From NCBI GenBank assembly GCA_025358395.1, contig JANYJT010000072.1:1-25983 (forward strand): a stretch of 25,983 nt of DNA. The letters run 5' to 3'. The position numbers and the translations under genes were made by a program. Under the pieces are notes generated by a model, which was not told the DNA's origin, did not search any database, and saw only the letters and a program-made list of their open reading frames with translations. The stretch's first letter is position 1; every line of letters begins with the position of its first letter. Positions 1-10,000 of the stretch are shown here, piece by piece. This DNA comes from Bacteroidia bacterium. GTDB taxonomy: Bacteria; Bacteroidota; Bacteroidia; Bacteroidales; Prolixibacteraceae.

Positions 1-918
1 AGTACCTCCTCCACCTCCACCAGCTACTACTAAGTAATCGACAGTTGATGCATTACCCGTAGGTATCCATTTGTGCGCACCTGTTGCATTCCACTTGATT
101 ATAGTGTGTGATACATTCGTTGATTTCCATGCATCACCGTAAGCCGCAAATTCTGTGTAATTTGCGGTTAGTGGTGGCGATGTCATATTGAATTCTATTG
201 GTATATATAAATCCGATATCGGGATTTCAGTTGTATTTTTCCATATTGCAACTTCATCAATATATCCCCTGTAACCAGTGAACGGCGAAACTGTACTTGT
301 CAATCCTATTTTTAATTTATTCAGGTCTGCGCTTTGTATTTGTCCACTTCCTGTACCACTGCCAACTAATGCGCCGTCCTGATATAACCGGTAAGAATTA
401 TTGGCATAGATCATGAAAGCTATGTGATGCCAAAAACTATTATTAATTGATGTAGATGATGCTACGGTTCCCCACTGAGCATTTCCCGTGTTATATGCAT
501 CAAACGTTAATAATCCAGACTCAGTATATAAACCCCACCCAATTCCGTTATTTGAGTTGTTTGTCCTTGTGCCTATAAGACCATCCGTATCAGTAGCAAC
601 TGTAGATCCATTTAACCAAAACGAGATAGTGTAGTTTTTTCCTTGATCCGGGTACGAATCGTTACTCGAACCGAATTCTAAACTATCACCGGTTCCATCA
701 AAGAATCCACTAGCAGATCCCATTTTTTTTATATTAGTATCTGTTTGCGTCTCCCCATTCCTTGTTACACTGTGACCGTACTCATCAACAAATGTAGTTC
801 CACCATTAGTACCGTTCATGTGAACAAGGTAAGTTGGTTGCGGGATTGCATCTACAATAAAACTGACACATAATATAGAGATTAAAAAACCTATTATAAT
901 TAGTTTAGATACATTCAT
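1..918 (-). CDS. LamG-like plus Gly-rich surface adhesin, C-terminus beyond window
   Basis: Read directly from the minus strand: 306 open codons from ATG at 918 to the window edge, so the C-terminus is missing. An N-terminal hydrophobic segment (about residues 5-22) looks like a signal peptide or anchor. Residues about 27-250 look like a concanavalin/LamG jelly roll: HMNGTNG near the start, a YTISFWLNGS strand, SFWHHIAFMIY, YRLYQDGALVGSGT and YIDEVAIW are typical of that fold. The visible end, YLVVAGGGGGG, opens a Gly-rich domain resembling one in the 943-aa protein at 2947-5778. Many N-x-S/T sequons suggest a glycosylated exterior protein. GGTGAGTGAGGC precedes the ATG, which overlaps the stop of a 30-codon ORF (ATGA). 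Probable role is a receptor-binding or cell-surface adhesin; the fold is fairly clear, the ligand unknown. Confidence 0.8.
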   Translation of the reverse strand, partial: MNVSKLIIIGFLISILCVSFIVDAIPQPTYLVHMNGTNGGTTFVDEYGHSVTRNGETQTDTNIKKMGSASGFFDGTGDSLEFGSSNDSYPDQGKNYTISFWLNGSTVATDTDGLIGTRTNNSNNGIGWGLYTESGLLTFDAYNTGNAQWGTVASSTSINNSFWHHIAFMIYANNSYRLYQDGALVGSGTGSGQIQSADLNKLKIGLTSTVSPFTGYRGYIDEVAIWKNTTEIPISDLYIPIEFNMTSPPLTANYTEFAAYGDAWKSTNVSHTIIKWNATGAHKWIPTGNASTVDYLVVAGGGGGGT

Positions 919-1007
919 GCCTCACTCACCGATTTCATGTAATCATTATCAAAAACGTAATAGTGCATATGCAATATAATTGTGGCGTTAAGATGCTTGC
1001 GTTCCAT
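915..1007 (-). CDS. 30-aa ORF translationally coupled to the downstream adhesin
   Basis: ATG at 1007 follows AAAGGTGAGG with 7 bases between, and the 30-codon frame (MERKHLNATIILHMHYYVFD...) ends in a TGA overlapping the adhesin ATG as ATGA. A TATA-like box lies about 40 bases upstream. It could be a small protein or a leader peptide that sets translation of the adhesin. The sequence is not recognised. Strong SD placement and the exact ATGA overlap argue against chance, but coding is not proven for so short a frame. Confidence 0.5.
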   Translation of the reverse strand: MERKHLNATIILHMHYYVFDNDYMKSVSEA

Positions 1008-1043
1008 TGTTCGTCCTCACCTTTGTTGATATATTATGCGATA

Positions 1044-1052
1044 TTTTATAAG
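1044..1052 (-). promoter_or_regulatory. TATA-box promoter for the 30-aa ORF and adhesin
   Basis: The minus strand reads CTTATAAAA about 40 bases before the ATG at 1007. With archaeal spacing of about 25 bases from TATA to start site, the leader would be about 15 nt and still contain the GGTGAGG SD. It lies just after the T-run ending the previous operon, consistent with a new transcription unit. Confidence 0.5.
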
Positions 1053-1121
1053 TTAATTTAAATGAATAATATCGTTATAGTAATAGTATTAACGGGATAT
1101 ACATATTTATACCTTACCGTT

Positions 1122-1189
1122 AAAAAATACAAGATCTATATTAAATTTATAGTTGGTATTATTAATATGAATTGTTTTCTTAAAAAAAA
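1122..1189 (-). terminator. T-run terminator of the large left operon
   Basis: Downstream of the 134-aa gene stop (1211) the minus strand carries eight T at 1189-1182 and six T at 1127-1122 in an AT-rich stretch without ORF. Archaeal RNA polymerase terminates at such T-runs without a hairpin. The 1053-1210 interval holds nothing else recognisable. Confidence 0.5.
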
Positions 1190-1210
1190 TAAGATTATAT
1201 AGTTTTTGGG

Positions 1211-1615
1211 TTACTGCATCATTCCGCCACTTCTTCCTGATATGAACTGTCCAATTCCCCACACATAGTTTACGTAGATTAATGCTTGGATTGCTATAGC
1301 CAGATCCATAGGAACCATAAATATCGTGATTAAATGCGGATAGAAATATATCACAGCACCTACTGTTGTCGATATAATCCCCCACGCCGAGTATAATCCT
1401 GATATTCCCATACTGAAATAATCTACATTCTGGGGTTGGCTCGATTTTACTAAGTCGTTTGTTTTACCTACTGAACCGGTCATGAATCCAGCTCCGGAAT
1501 CAACCGATTGCTGGGCTTTTGTGTAATACATCTGCGTGAAAAGACTCATCGATGCGGTTAATCCAATCGCAAGCTCAAAACATACAATTATTACTGTTAT
1601 TTCCCACATTCGCAT
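1211..1615 (-). CDS. Small three-helix membrane protein (134 aa)
   Basis: 134 aa starting MRMWEITV, with GGTGATCTAAA before the ATG. Hydrophobic segments at about residues 5-27, 70-92 and 95-118 suggest three membrane helices. The loop 28-68 is Ser/Gly/Gln rich (AQQSVDSGAGFMTGSVGK). The C-terminus is Gly-rich (SGRSGGMMQ). Last gene of the operon, directly after two surface proteins, so it may be a membrane partner anchoring them. No family recognised. Confidence 0.8.
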   Translation of the reverse strand: MRMWEITVIIVCFELAIGLTASMSLFTQMYYTKAQQSVDSGAGFMTGSVGKTNDLVKSSQPQNVDYFSMGISGLYSAWGIISTTVGAVIYFYPHLITIFMVPMDLAIAIQALIYVNYVWGIGQFISGRSGGMMQ

Positions 1616-1642
1616 TTTAGATCACCGTATCCCCTATTGTTA

Positions 1643-2944
1643 TCATGTTGATGCTTCCTCTTCACTGTATCTGAACGCAAATATAATTCCAAACGCTAAT
1701 GCAAATGAAACTAATAACCACGTTATTTCTAACCATCCGATATACTTTAACAATGCTCCGATTAATGGCACAATTACAATTCCTATTTTCATTGAGAATC
1801 TACCGAAGATTAATGCAAATATCATTACGATACCGAATGCTGCCCAGTTATATACTAATATTGCTGTTGCTATAAGCGTTGCATCTGCTCCCGCTTTACC
1901 GGCACCCATCGGATCAATTAACCATCTGCTCGGGTTGAACGTAATGAAATGTGTGCCGTTTATCCGTTCATTGTACTCAGTGCTGTTTGCAGAGAATCCC
2001 CAATAATATGTTTCTCCTGCAACAATTGGGACTGTATAAGTTACATTCAGGATATATCCCGGTGCCATGTAATCTTGAGAGTATATTGTGTTACTCTTAT
2101 TGTCCTGAACAAAGAAAGTGAGTTTATCTGTAGTGTTTAACATATCAGTATAATCTACACCTAATTTCATTGCAGTGCTGTTCGCTGATATGTTATACAA
2201 GACATATTCAATTACTGTTGACGAGATCGGGGGTTCTTCTGTCCAGAATATTTCGTCGTATTCTTCTTGTTTCGGGTAATAATATCTGGTTTCGTTTATA
2301 CCTTTTGATTCTTTTACGAAGTTAAGTTGATATTTTTCAGTTTCTAACATTACATAGACTAAAGAACCGTCATTCCCTGTAGTTCCTGTCATTAATGTAC
2401 TTGTTATCGGGGTTGAGTCTAAGTTTATACCGAATAATGTAGCTACCCAATCGATTGACCCTAATGTTGTCTGAACACCTACTGCGGTAATTGACATTCC
2501 TTCAATCGGAACTCCGGCATAGTCTCGACACATGAATCTTACTTTATGGGGCGTAACATACATTGTCTGACCCGCTATACTTCCTGCAGGAGTAAGCGAT
2601 ATGTTTTCGTCGATGTTTGAATCTATCAGTATATTTCTTGTGTATATTACATACTTAGATGAACTGAATGTAAATACTCTTGACCCATATTCGTATGAGT
2701 TTGTGAATATTCCCGAACTTGTTGATGTTGAATATCCCGTATCATCCGCAATTGATACCTGATTTACTGGTAATTGTGTTGAACCGTCATAGAAATGCGC
2801 TGTATATGTATATGTAGCATTCATCGTTAGATCCTGAACATCAAATGGTTTTGGCATTGATGGAGCTGCACTGCATAACCCTATAAGTAAAATTGATGAT
2901 ATTATGATCGCATAAAAGATTTTGTTTATATTGTGATCTGACAT
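1643..2944 (-). CDS. Secreted/anchored surface protein with beta domains and C-terminal membrane helices
   Basis: 433 aa. Residues about 9-27 form a signal peptide or anchor (KIFYAIIISSILLIGLCSAA). Residues about 40-330 are beta-rich with repeated Ig or carboxypeptidase-regulatory-like strands (for example VPIEGMSITAVG, TTGNDGSLVYVML) and N-x-S/T sequons in YNISANST and YILNVTYTV. The C-terminus (about 350-425) has about three membrane helices ending in a charged EEEAST tail. The layout is an exterior domain held by a helical membrane base. The ATG comes 3 bases after the stop of the PKD protein, with GGTGG upstream, so the two are co-translated. Likely part of the same surface or spike structure; specific function unknown. 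Confidence 0.8.
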   Translation of the reverse strand: MSDHNINKIFYAIIISSILLIGLCSAAPSMPKPFDVQDLTMNATYTYTAHFYDGSTQLPVNQVSIADDTGYSTSTSSGIFTNSYEYGSRVFTFSSSKYVIYTRNILIDSNIDENISLTPAGSIAGQTMYVTPHKVRFMCRDYAGVPIEGMSITAVGVQTTLGSIDWVATLFGINLDSTPITSTLMTGTTGNDGSLVYVMLETEKYQLNFVKESKGINETRYYYPKQEEYDEIFWTEEPPISSTVIEYVLYNISANSTAMKLGVDYTDMLNTTDKLTFFVQDNKSNTIYSQDYMAPGYILNVTYTVPIVAGETYYWGFSANSTEYNERINGTHFITFNPSRWLIDPMGAGKAGADATLIATAILVYNWAAFGIVMIFALIFGRFSMKIGIVIVPLIGALLKYIGWLEITWLLVSFALAFGIIFAFRYSEEEAST

Positions 2945-2946
2945 TA

Positions 2947-5778
2947 TCAGACCACCGTTCCCGGGGCTATTTTCGTTTCGTGCGGACTGTCAGAGTATCC
3001 TGCTTTTGTACTCCACAGGTCATACGGTCGCCCTGATACAAGGTTATCTATTCTGTAATATCCCCACTCATTAGTAAGTGCTGTATATAGTTCGCTGTTT
3101 GTGACATTTGCACAGTTTACTGTAGCTCCAATAATTGGAGTGTTATACGGTAATTCTAATACACGACCCCCAATGCTGCTCGTTCCGTTCTGGGTCGGGA
3201 CTACGTGGATTAATGTTACGTTTATATTATACGTTTTTGCAGTCGCTGGGGTAAATGACGATACGAACGGTCTGAAATCGTACACAGTTACATTGAAAAT
3301 TATCGGAACACCCGTTAAAAAACTAACATTTGTTGTGTTATAATATCCCCCGATTGCAAACTGATTATTCGCAAGTGCACCTTGTGTTATACTCATGTTT
3401 GCATCAATTAATGCACCGTCATCTGAATCGTGAATGTATCCGTTTACATGGACTACTCCCGATATTTGCATCGAATCTGATCCAAGATTCTCTATTTCTG
3501 CTCCGACTTCAAGTTTTGTTCTTAGTACATGCCCGAAATAATATCCTAACGGATATGTTGCAGAATCAAAGTTGAATGTCTTTGATCCGGACTGTGAGGT
3601 TACTGACTTAGATGCTTTTATTACTGGTGTCGGAGATTGATCATATATATTGACTACATATGTATATCCTGACGGATTCCAGTAATCATTTTCTATTGAG
3701 TACGTTAATACACCTGTATCACCGGGCGAATATTCGGTTCTGTCCCATAACACTGCTGCTTTTGAGTTTACTTCAATCAGATTCGTTTTTGTTATTGTGT
3801 CTGTTCCGTATGCATTCGTTACTTGTAATGATACCGTGTATGTTCCTACCGCATTATAAACATGTGACGGATTCTGAAGTGTGCTTGTTCCAGTATCTCC
3901 AAAATTCCATGCCCAACTTGTTCCGACACCGTATGATGTGTCAGTGAACATAACAGTCAATGGTAGTGATCCATTTACTACGTTTTGAGTGAAGTTCGCA
4001 ACCGGTGTGTCACTTGTAATTATACTGTTGAATGTGACTGTGCTGCTCCCTGCTGCATTCGTTGATGTAAGTGTTACCGGGAATGTTCCTGTAGTTGTAT
4101 ATAGATGTATAGGATTGCTGATAGTGCTTGTATTACCTGCCCCTATATCCCCGAAATTCCAATACCATGATGTCGGGGCTCCTGATGAGGTGTCCGTAAA
4201 TGCTATTGCATTCGGAACTTGCCCTGACGTTTTGTTCATTGTGAAATCTGCATTAGGTGGTGATGTGGTCGTATATGTAATGTATACAAACCCTGTTGCT
4301 CCAGCTCCACCGTAACCTATCGGGGTGTATCCATACGCTTCTGCACCACCACCCCCACCCCCGGCTCCATATCCTGCTCCACCTGATGCACCGGTTCCGT
4401 ATAATGGGGGGTTCGAGGTGTCAGTTCCGGATGCACCATTAGCGGCATAGATAGGTATATCAGATTCTACTCCGCCACTTCCCGTTGGAGTGTGATTGCG
4501 CGTAATTGTCATCGAGTATGGGTTTCCACCGAACGATGCATTAAGTTTGCCCCCAACACCACCAGTAGATGTGTTAGAGAATGCTGTTGATGATAGACCA
4601 TTCCCCGCAGTAAGAGTCGGGATATATTTTGCTGGATCTCTACAACTAAATCCACTTGGATCGAAATTCGCAGATATTATTTGACTTACTGTACCTGCCC
4701 CCGCTATACCTATTGTAATAGGGTATGATTGCCCCGGAGTTACGTTAATACTTGGGACTGTAACTATTGTTCCCGCACTTCCTCCGGCACCTTGCCCATT
4801 GCCAGTTTGTGTAGTATATGATAATGTGCATGAACATACTATATTGCAAGTATATGTAGTGATATACGAAACATATCCTCCAGATGCTCCACCCCCACCA
4901 CCAACAATTAATGCCGTTGCTGAGTATACATTAGTCGGGGCTATCCATGAACCACTTGTATAGAAGATTGCAGTCGGGTCAACACCATCAAAAGTCGGCT
5001 CTCCGTATTCGACATTAGAAAATGCATATGCAAGGTTAGTTAATAATGCATTTGTCGGAGATTCTACATTTGTAATTGTCTTTTTAAGATAAGGCGTTTT
5101 ATTAAATTTTTCCATTGATAAGGGATCATATAATTTAGTTCCATTTGCAAATGTTTGTAACGGTGAAGTTAATGATATATTCGGGGTTAAGTACGCTATT
5201 TCTGTAGTTTCTAATGGGACTGTATATGGAACTCCGTATATTCTGACCGGGTTGTGAATTAATAATGATTTTCCATTCTTTGTTGCTGATAAATTGAACT
5301 TATTCATTCCAGTTGCAGCGTCGTATTCCTGACTATATACGGTTATATTAATCGATTCGCCTTTATCTGTGTTGTATACTGTAGATTTCCCTACTATATC
5401 TACATTTGACTCTATATATTCTGCTACTGCAGTTGCTTTTTCTTTATCGCGTAATTTTTTCGTGATTGTTGTTAATGATTTTGATGGGTCGATTTGTTTT
5501 CCACCGGTTTTATATTTATTATTTGTATACGTATCCTTTGAAATAAGTCCATTAGATACTGTTATTTTTTTATCTGATATAGACGAAGAATCCCGCAGTT
5601 CTACTATTCCACTTGCGTTAGTAAGAGCAGTTGTAGTTTTTATTTTGTGTGGTGCGGTTACAAAAGATGCTGTAAGTAAACTAATCAGAATTAGACTAAT
5701 TATGATTAGGATTATAGATTTATCTGCATATATAGCATTATTCTTTTTTTCTTTAGTGTACTCTGACGGACTCTGCAT
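2947..5778 (-). CDS. 943-aa Gly-rich, two-PKD surface adhesin
   Basis: Residues about 18-43 are a strong hydrophobic signal/anchor (ILIIISLILISLLTASFVTA). About 265-505 is a Gly-rich domain that begins GSWIAPTNVYSATALIVGGG and ends FVYITYTT, the pattern seen in phage and archaeal fibre proteins. Two PKD domains follow at about 509-586 (WYWNFGD) and 590-668 (WAWNFGD), then a CARDB-like region with YSPGDTGVLTYSIEN near 690, and two carboxypeptidase-regulatory-like modules at about 768-855 and 868-943. PKD domains are exterior beta-sandwiches known from archaeal surface layers and adhesins. GGTGAGG with 5 bases of spacing supports this ATG. Probable receptor-binding or cell-contact protein. Confidence 0.88.
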   Translation of the reverse strand: MQSPSEYTKEKKNNAIYADKSIILIIISLILISLLTASFVTAPHKIKTTTALTNASGIVELRDSSSISDKKITVSNGLISKDTYTNNKYKTGGKQIDPSKSLTTITKKLRDKEKATAVAEYIESNVDIVGKSTVYNTDKGESINITVYSQEYDAATGMNKFNLSATKNGKSLLIHNPVRIYGVPYTVPLETTEIAYLTPNISLTSPLQTFANGTKLYDPLSMEKFNKTPYLKKTITNVESPTNALLTNLAYAFSNVEYGEPTFDGVDPTAIFYTSGSWIAPTNVYSATALIVGGGGGASGGYVSYITTYTCNIVCSCTLSYTTQTGNGQGAGGSAGTIVTVPSINVTPGQSYPITIGIAGAGTVSQIISANFDPSGFSCRDPAKYIPTLTAGNGLSSTAFSNTSTGGVGGKLNASFGGNPYSMTITRNHTPTGSGGVESDIPIYAANGASGTDTSNPPLYGTGASGGAGYGAGGGGGGAEAYGYTPIGYGGAGATGFVYITYTTTSPPNADFTMNKTSGQVPNAIAFTDTSSGAPTSWYWNFGDIGAGNTSTISNPIHLYTTTGTFPVTLTSTNAAGSSTVTFNSIITSDTPVANFTQNVVNGSLPLTVMFTDTSYGVGTSWAWNFGDTGTSTLQNPSHVYNAVGTYTVSLQVTNAYGTDTITKTNLIEVNSKAAVLWDRTEYSPGDTGVLTYSIENDYWNPSGYTYVVNIYDQSPTPVIKASKSVTSQSGSKTFNFDSATYPLGYYFGHVLRTKLEVGAEIENLGSDSMQISGVVHVNGYIHDSDDGALIDANMSITQGALANNQFAIGGYYNTTNVSFLTGVPIIFNVTVYDFRPFVSSFTPATAKTYNINVTLIHVVPTQNGTSSIGGRVLELPYNTPIIGATVNCANVTNSELYTALTNEWGYYRIDNLVSGRPYDLWSTKAGYSDSPHETKIAPGTVV

Positions 5779-5810
5779 TTATTTCCTCACCTACATTATA
5801 TAAGATTATA

Positions 5811-6116
5811 TTATTGTTGATAGATCTGTTGATCCTGTACAGGTTCAACGTCCATATATCTATGACGTTTTATAATGAATATTACCGGATATATAACAAA
5901 CAATATACCGAGTATGTATATGATATAATAAAACCATCGACCGAATAACATGAACTGATCCATCAGTTCTCTGAACATCGGTGAATGGATTTCCCATGTC
6001 GCTGCATAATATACAAATAAGTCAACTACCTGACCTAATACTAAGGTTTGAAAGACTAATATGACTATTCCGGTCGTTGCAATTGCTAATGCCTGAGTTA
6101 AACCTGTTTGTGCCAT
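5811..6116 (-). CDS. Two-helix small membrane protein (101 aa)
   Basis: I take the start at 6116 (MAQTGLTQALA), not the earlier in-frame ATG at 6173: GGAGAGATC lies just upstream and this ATG shares one base with the stop of the preceding gene (TGATG). Helices at about 9-33 (IATTGIVILVFQTLVLGQVV) and 58-82 (FYYIIYILGILFVIYPVIF) bracket a charged loop, followed by a basic and then Gln-rich tail (RHRYMDVEPVQDQQIYQQ). Probably a pair with the preceding 87-aa membrane protein. Family not recognised. Confidence 0.8.
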   Translation of the reverse strand: MAQTGLTQALAIATTGIVILVFQTLVLGQVVDLFVYYAATWEIHSPMFRELMDQFMLFGRWFYYIIYILGILFVIYPVIFIIKRHRYMDVEPVQDQQIYQQ

Positions 6117-6379
6117 CAGATCTCTCCACTCTGCGACTGCACACCGTTCATAATCAAGAATATCCCTGCACATATCAGTGCAACGAATCCCATTGCGTTA
6201 AAGCACATTGCTAAAACGGTCATTGTATGAGCTCTTTCGGACGAATATGGTAGTGATGGATCTGCCATCATATCATTGTCTACTTGTAACGTGACATCTA
6301 TTACCATTCCGAATACCATTAAAATCATACCAAAGATAGCAAGTGATATAACAGCATACGGAACAGCAGATAGTGTCAT
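6116..6379 (-). CDS. Two-helix small membrane protein (87 aa)
   Basis: MTLSAVPYAVI start, 6 bases after the preceding gene stop and without an obvious strong SD, so translation is probably coupled. Helices at about 5-29 and 53-77 flank a polar loop rich in Asp and Met (DVTLQVDNDMMADPS). Same two-helix plan and size as the candidate coat protein at 21849-22112, but no clear sequence match by eye. Stop overlaps the next start. Possibly a minor envelope or coat subunit. Confidence 0.75.
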   Translation of the reverse strand: MTLSAVPYAVISLAIFGMILMVFGMVIDVTLQVDNDMMADPSLPYSSERAHTMTVLAMCFNAMGFVALICAGIFLIMNGVQSQSGEI

Positions 6380-6385
6380 TAGTGG

Positions 6386-7039
6386 TTAGCCCATGCTCAT
6401 TGGTTGGTGTTCATCAGCTACACTTCGTTCAGCAGGTTTCTTTTTTCCTTTTCCGAAACCCCCTAATAATCGTTCAAGTCCACTCTGTTCAGGTTCCGGT
6501 TCTTCCGGGTTTAATAGTCCACCTTTCTGGTCAATGTCTTTTAGTTTCTGGCTTATAATATCCAGATCTTTATCCCCGGACATGTCTCTTTTCATTACAG
6601 GTTCTACTAAATCATCGTTCAGAAGGTTTTCTCCGCTTTCCTGATAGTTCTGATTATCGTCAGAAGGGGGTTGATCTACATGCTGCTGCGGGGGCATCGG
6701 TATGAGTTCTTCTAAGTTCATTTCATATAACAAGCGATTTCTCATATAGATTAATCGCTCCATCTTGAACTGTGACATCGGACAATCAATCAAAATATTA
6801 TTAATTGTTTCTGACCACATTGCAACAGCTAACTGATCAGCATCGTAGAATTTCTGCTGCGATTGCTCCATCATCGGCTGTTGCTGTGTTTCCGGAATCT
6901 GTTCCGCACCGTCTTCTTCATAGAGATTGATAGGTTGATTCGGTGCGGTCTGTTGGTTGCCACTCATACTCGATTCTAACGCTTCGAGTTCTTTAAGTTT
7001 TACCTTAATTAGTTCTTGTTTTTGAGCATCTGTCTGCAT
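6386..7039 (-). CDS. Soluble, coiled, Gln/Pro-rich protein (217 aa)
   Basis: The frame is open from 7114, but the ATG at 7039 (MQTDAQKQELIKVKLKELE) has GGAGAAG at good spacing and avoids overlap with the giant gene, so I prefer it. N-terminal charged helix, Gln/Pro-rich linker, a central helical region (about 70-125, SETINNILIDCPMSQFKMER), a disordered acidic stretch and a basic end (FGKGKKKPAERS). No family recognised. The helix-linker-helix plan is similar in style to the 222-aa protein that begins the other operon; both may be cytoplasmic or internal virion scaffolds. Confidence 0.75.
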   Translation of the reverse strand: MQTDAQKQELIKVKLKELEALESSMSGNQQTAPNQPINLYEEDGAEQIPETQQQPMMEQSQQKFYDADQLAVAMWSETINNILIDCPMSQFKMERLIYMRNRLLYEMNLEELIPMPPQQHVDQPPSDDNQNYQESGENLLNDDLVEPVMKRDMSGDKDLDIISQKLKDIDQKGGLLNPEEPEPEQSGLERLLGGFGKGKKKPAERSVADEHQPMSMG

Positions 7040-7063
7040 ATGTACTAATCTTCTCCGTTTGAC

Positions 7064-7079
7064 GTTATAAAGGTTTTCC
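7064..7079 (-). promoter_or_regulatory. Internal BRE/TATA promoter after the giant gene
   Basis: GGAAAACCTTTATAAC on the minus strand sits just past the stop of the 1,980-aa gene, with the same AAACCTTTATA core seen before the 546-aa and 87-aa genes. It is about 30 bases before the ATG at 7039, so the transcript would be nearly leaderless. It could give the downstream small membrane and adhesin genes independent expression. Confidence 0.45.
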
Positions 7080-7088
7080 CCAAAAGGT

Positions 7089-10000
7089 TTATTTACCTGT
7101 ATCGAACATTCCACTCGATAATCTGTCTATAATTAAATCTTTCTTCTTTCCTTTACGAGTTAGTGTGGCTTTCGGAGCTGCCCCAAATACAAACTCTGTT
7201 ACTTCTTCCGGATTAGCTCCCGCTCCGTACTCCCAGTGTTTTGGGGTGACAAATTTCTTCTTCTTCTTTTTCTTCGGGATTTCTTCTGGTTGCGGTGTCA
7301 ATAAGTCCCATGTTTTGATCGGTTTCGGTAATGTTACAATTTTTGTGTATTCTGGATATATTTCTGGTTTTGAGTACGGAGTTGTTTTTGAATACGGAAC
7401 CTGTTTTGGATACGGTGTGCTCTTTATATACTCCGTTGTTTTTGGATATACCGGTGTTGTTGTTTTCGGATATGGGGTTACTGGACTGTAAGGTACTGCC
7501 GGACTATATGGTTTTGTTGCCGGATACTCTGTCGCCTTTGTATATTTCGGGGATACCGGGTAATCTATTATTTCCGGGTATTTTGCAGTTAATGGATATT
7601 CAATACTTGTTGCGTATTCCGGTGATTTCGGGTACGGTTTTGATTCCGGATATGTTTGTGATACTGAATAATCTCTTATTTTTGGCGGTGTTATTACTCC
7701 GGGATATATATCAGATTTCGGGTACTTCGGTGATTTCTTATATGTTTCTTGTTTCGGATATTCCGGCGATTTCTTGTAGATTCCGCCAAGTATAGAGTAT
7801 GCGGCTGATTTCGGGTATGTTGATGTGTAACCCTGTGTGTCTTCTGCACTTATAGGATATTTTGAACTCTTTTTAATCTGTGTGCTCGGATATTGTGATA
7901 CCGATTCGTCCATGAATGACGGCAGTGATCCTCTTAAAGTACCACGTATCATTGTCGTAGTCGGCATATATGCTTGAGATCTATCAGTTTTTTTTGGGTC
8001 TGTAGATATTTGTTTTTCTGAGGGCATATAATACGGTTTGCGTGATTCCGGGAGTTCCGGAATGACTTGTGTTGACGGTATCTTTTTTATTGCCGGTTTT
8101 TTAATCCCAACTGTCGGATCTTTTAAATATTTTACTATACCTCGTGCTCGTATTAAATCTACTCCGAGGTCTGTCGGATCTATTAATACGAATTGATCTA
8201 TATAATCTTTTAAAGTCTTTCCTCTGAATTTATTTATTGATGGATCGTTATTAGTAAGTTCCACCATTTTTTTATGCGCTTCTGATATGGGTAGTTCTTT
8301 AGTAGTTGGGGGTAAGTCCCCGTTTTGTATTAACTCTTCGAGTTTCGTTCTGAACTCGTATATGATTGCGTCACGAGATGCGATTTTTACACTTTTTTCT
8401 ATATCAGATGAATATAAATATTTTTTATACGCTTTAGCTAAAGCGTCGGATTCTTGTGCTGTAACGATAAGATCATTATATTTCGGTGAATCTTTACCTT
8501 CTAATTCTGCTTTTTTATAATAATCAGCAGCTACTTGCCTGTATCTTCCGATCAAATCCGGTAAATCTTTAATACGTTTTACAATTAACTTCGCACCGCG
8601 TTTTGTAATGAGCGTTTCATCAAATAAACCTGCCATTTTTCCGCGTGTTGAATATTCAGGTGATGCTATTGTGAGTTTATGTGCTCCCGGTAATGCGACT
8701 TCTATTTCATTTAACTTGATGTTTGGGAATGTTTCTATTGGATGTAGTTCAATGATTGTGTTTCCTGTTTTCTTATGGATTATATTAATAACACGGTTAT
8801 TTCCAGTACCCTCTACTGTTACACTGAACTCTCCTTTTTGTGTTGAATCTAATATATTTTTTATCTTTTTTGATACACTTGCCATTTGATTTACCGGCAT
8901 TATACCATCTATATCAGATAATCTTACAGATCGTCCTACCCCGAGTTCTACGAATAGATCTGCGGTTTTACTCCCGAATAATGTGATATTGTTCTTTTTA
9001 TCGGTGAATATATTTAATAATCCATTCCACGAGTTTGTTTTCATATCATACGGTTTTATTGATTTTACCTGTTTCTGCGCAAATAATGGATCTGACGAGA
9101 TTAATTTTGATTCTAATTGTTTCCCCATGTATAATATATCACGTTCTGTTCTCGGTAACATTTGTTTTAATGTAGGCGTAATCTTTTCGAAAGTGCTTGC
9201 AGATAATCCTTTACCCTGTTCGAACTCTAATGGATTGTAACCCCTGAATTGCGCAGGGGTTCTTGATATTGTTGATTTTATAGGGGTTTCTGCAATATCT
9301 TCGATTAAACGTATATCGGTTCTTGGTTTTACTTTGAATGCCGATTCTTTTAATCCGCCTTCTATCATAGTTTCTCTTAGTTTGCGTCTACCACTACCTA
9401 CTGCAACACCACCGATCATTACGAATCCTGATGCCGGTGATGCCCCTAATCCATACATATCTTTATTATTATCTGTTTGTTTCTGTTGACCGAGCACTGA
9501 CTGGAACGCTGAACCTAACGGTGCTGCATATACATATCCTGCAGCAACCCCTGCTCCAACACCCCCAACTACTGCGGCTCCTTTTGCAAGACCTATTGAC
9601 GGATAATATCTTTTTGTTAGCGGTATTCTTGTATACGAATTTGTAGGTTCTGTTGGTGCGAACTGCTCGTATCTTTTTGATGCTGTCTTTTTGTGTTCTG
9701 CTGTTATCGGGGATTCTGAACCTATCTTTGATTCTAATACTTTACGAGTTTCTGCTATGTCTGCGGCTTTGCGTTTACCAAATATACTTTCCATTGCAGT
9801 TGCTTCCATTGAAGTCGAACCACCGAGCACGTCACCTATATCTTTGAAACGCCGGAAATCCATTGCTGTTGAATAGAACTGTCCGCCTTCGGTCTTACCT
9901 ACTGCCATTGTTGCACTTAATTTTCTTAATCTCTGTTCGCGCAGTGGCATTAAGTTCATACCGTCTACTATAATCGGTGCTTCTGATTTTATATAGTATC

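Noticed and set aside
1107..1385. 92-codon minus-strand ORF
   Set aside because: It overlaps the well-supported 134-aa membrane protein in another frame, has no SD and odd composition.
1536..2006. 156-codon plus-strand ORF
   Set aside because: Antisense shadow of the 134-aa and 433-aa genes; repetitive Asn/Ile composition and no promoter or SD.
6116..6173. Earlier start for the 101-aa membrane protein
   Set aside because: It would add a charged, Cys-containing segment overlapping the previous gene by 58 bases; the ATG at 6116 has an SD and a one-base stop/start overlap.
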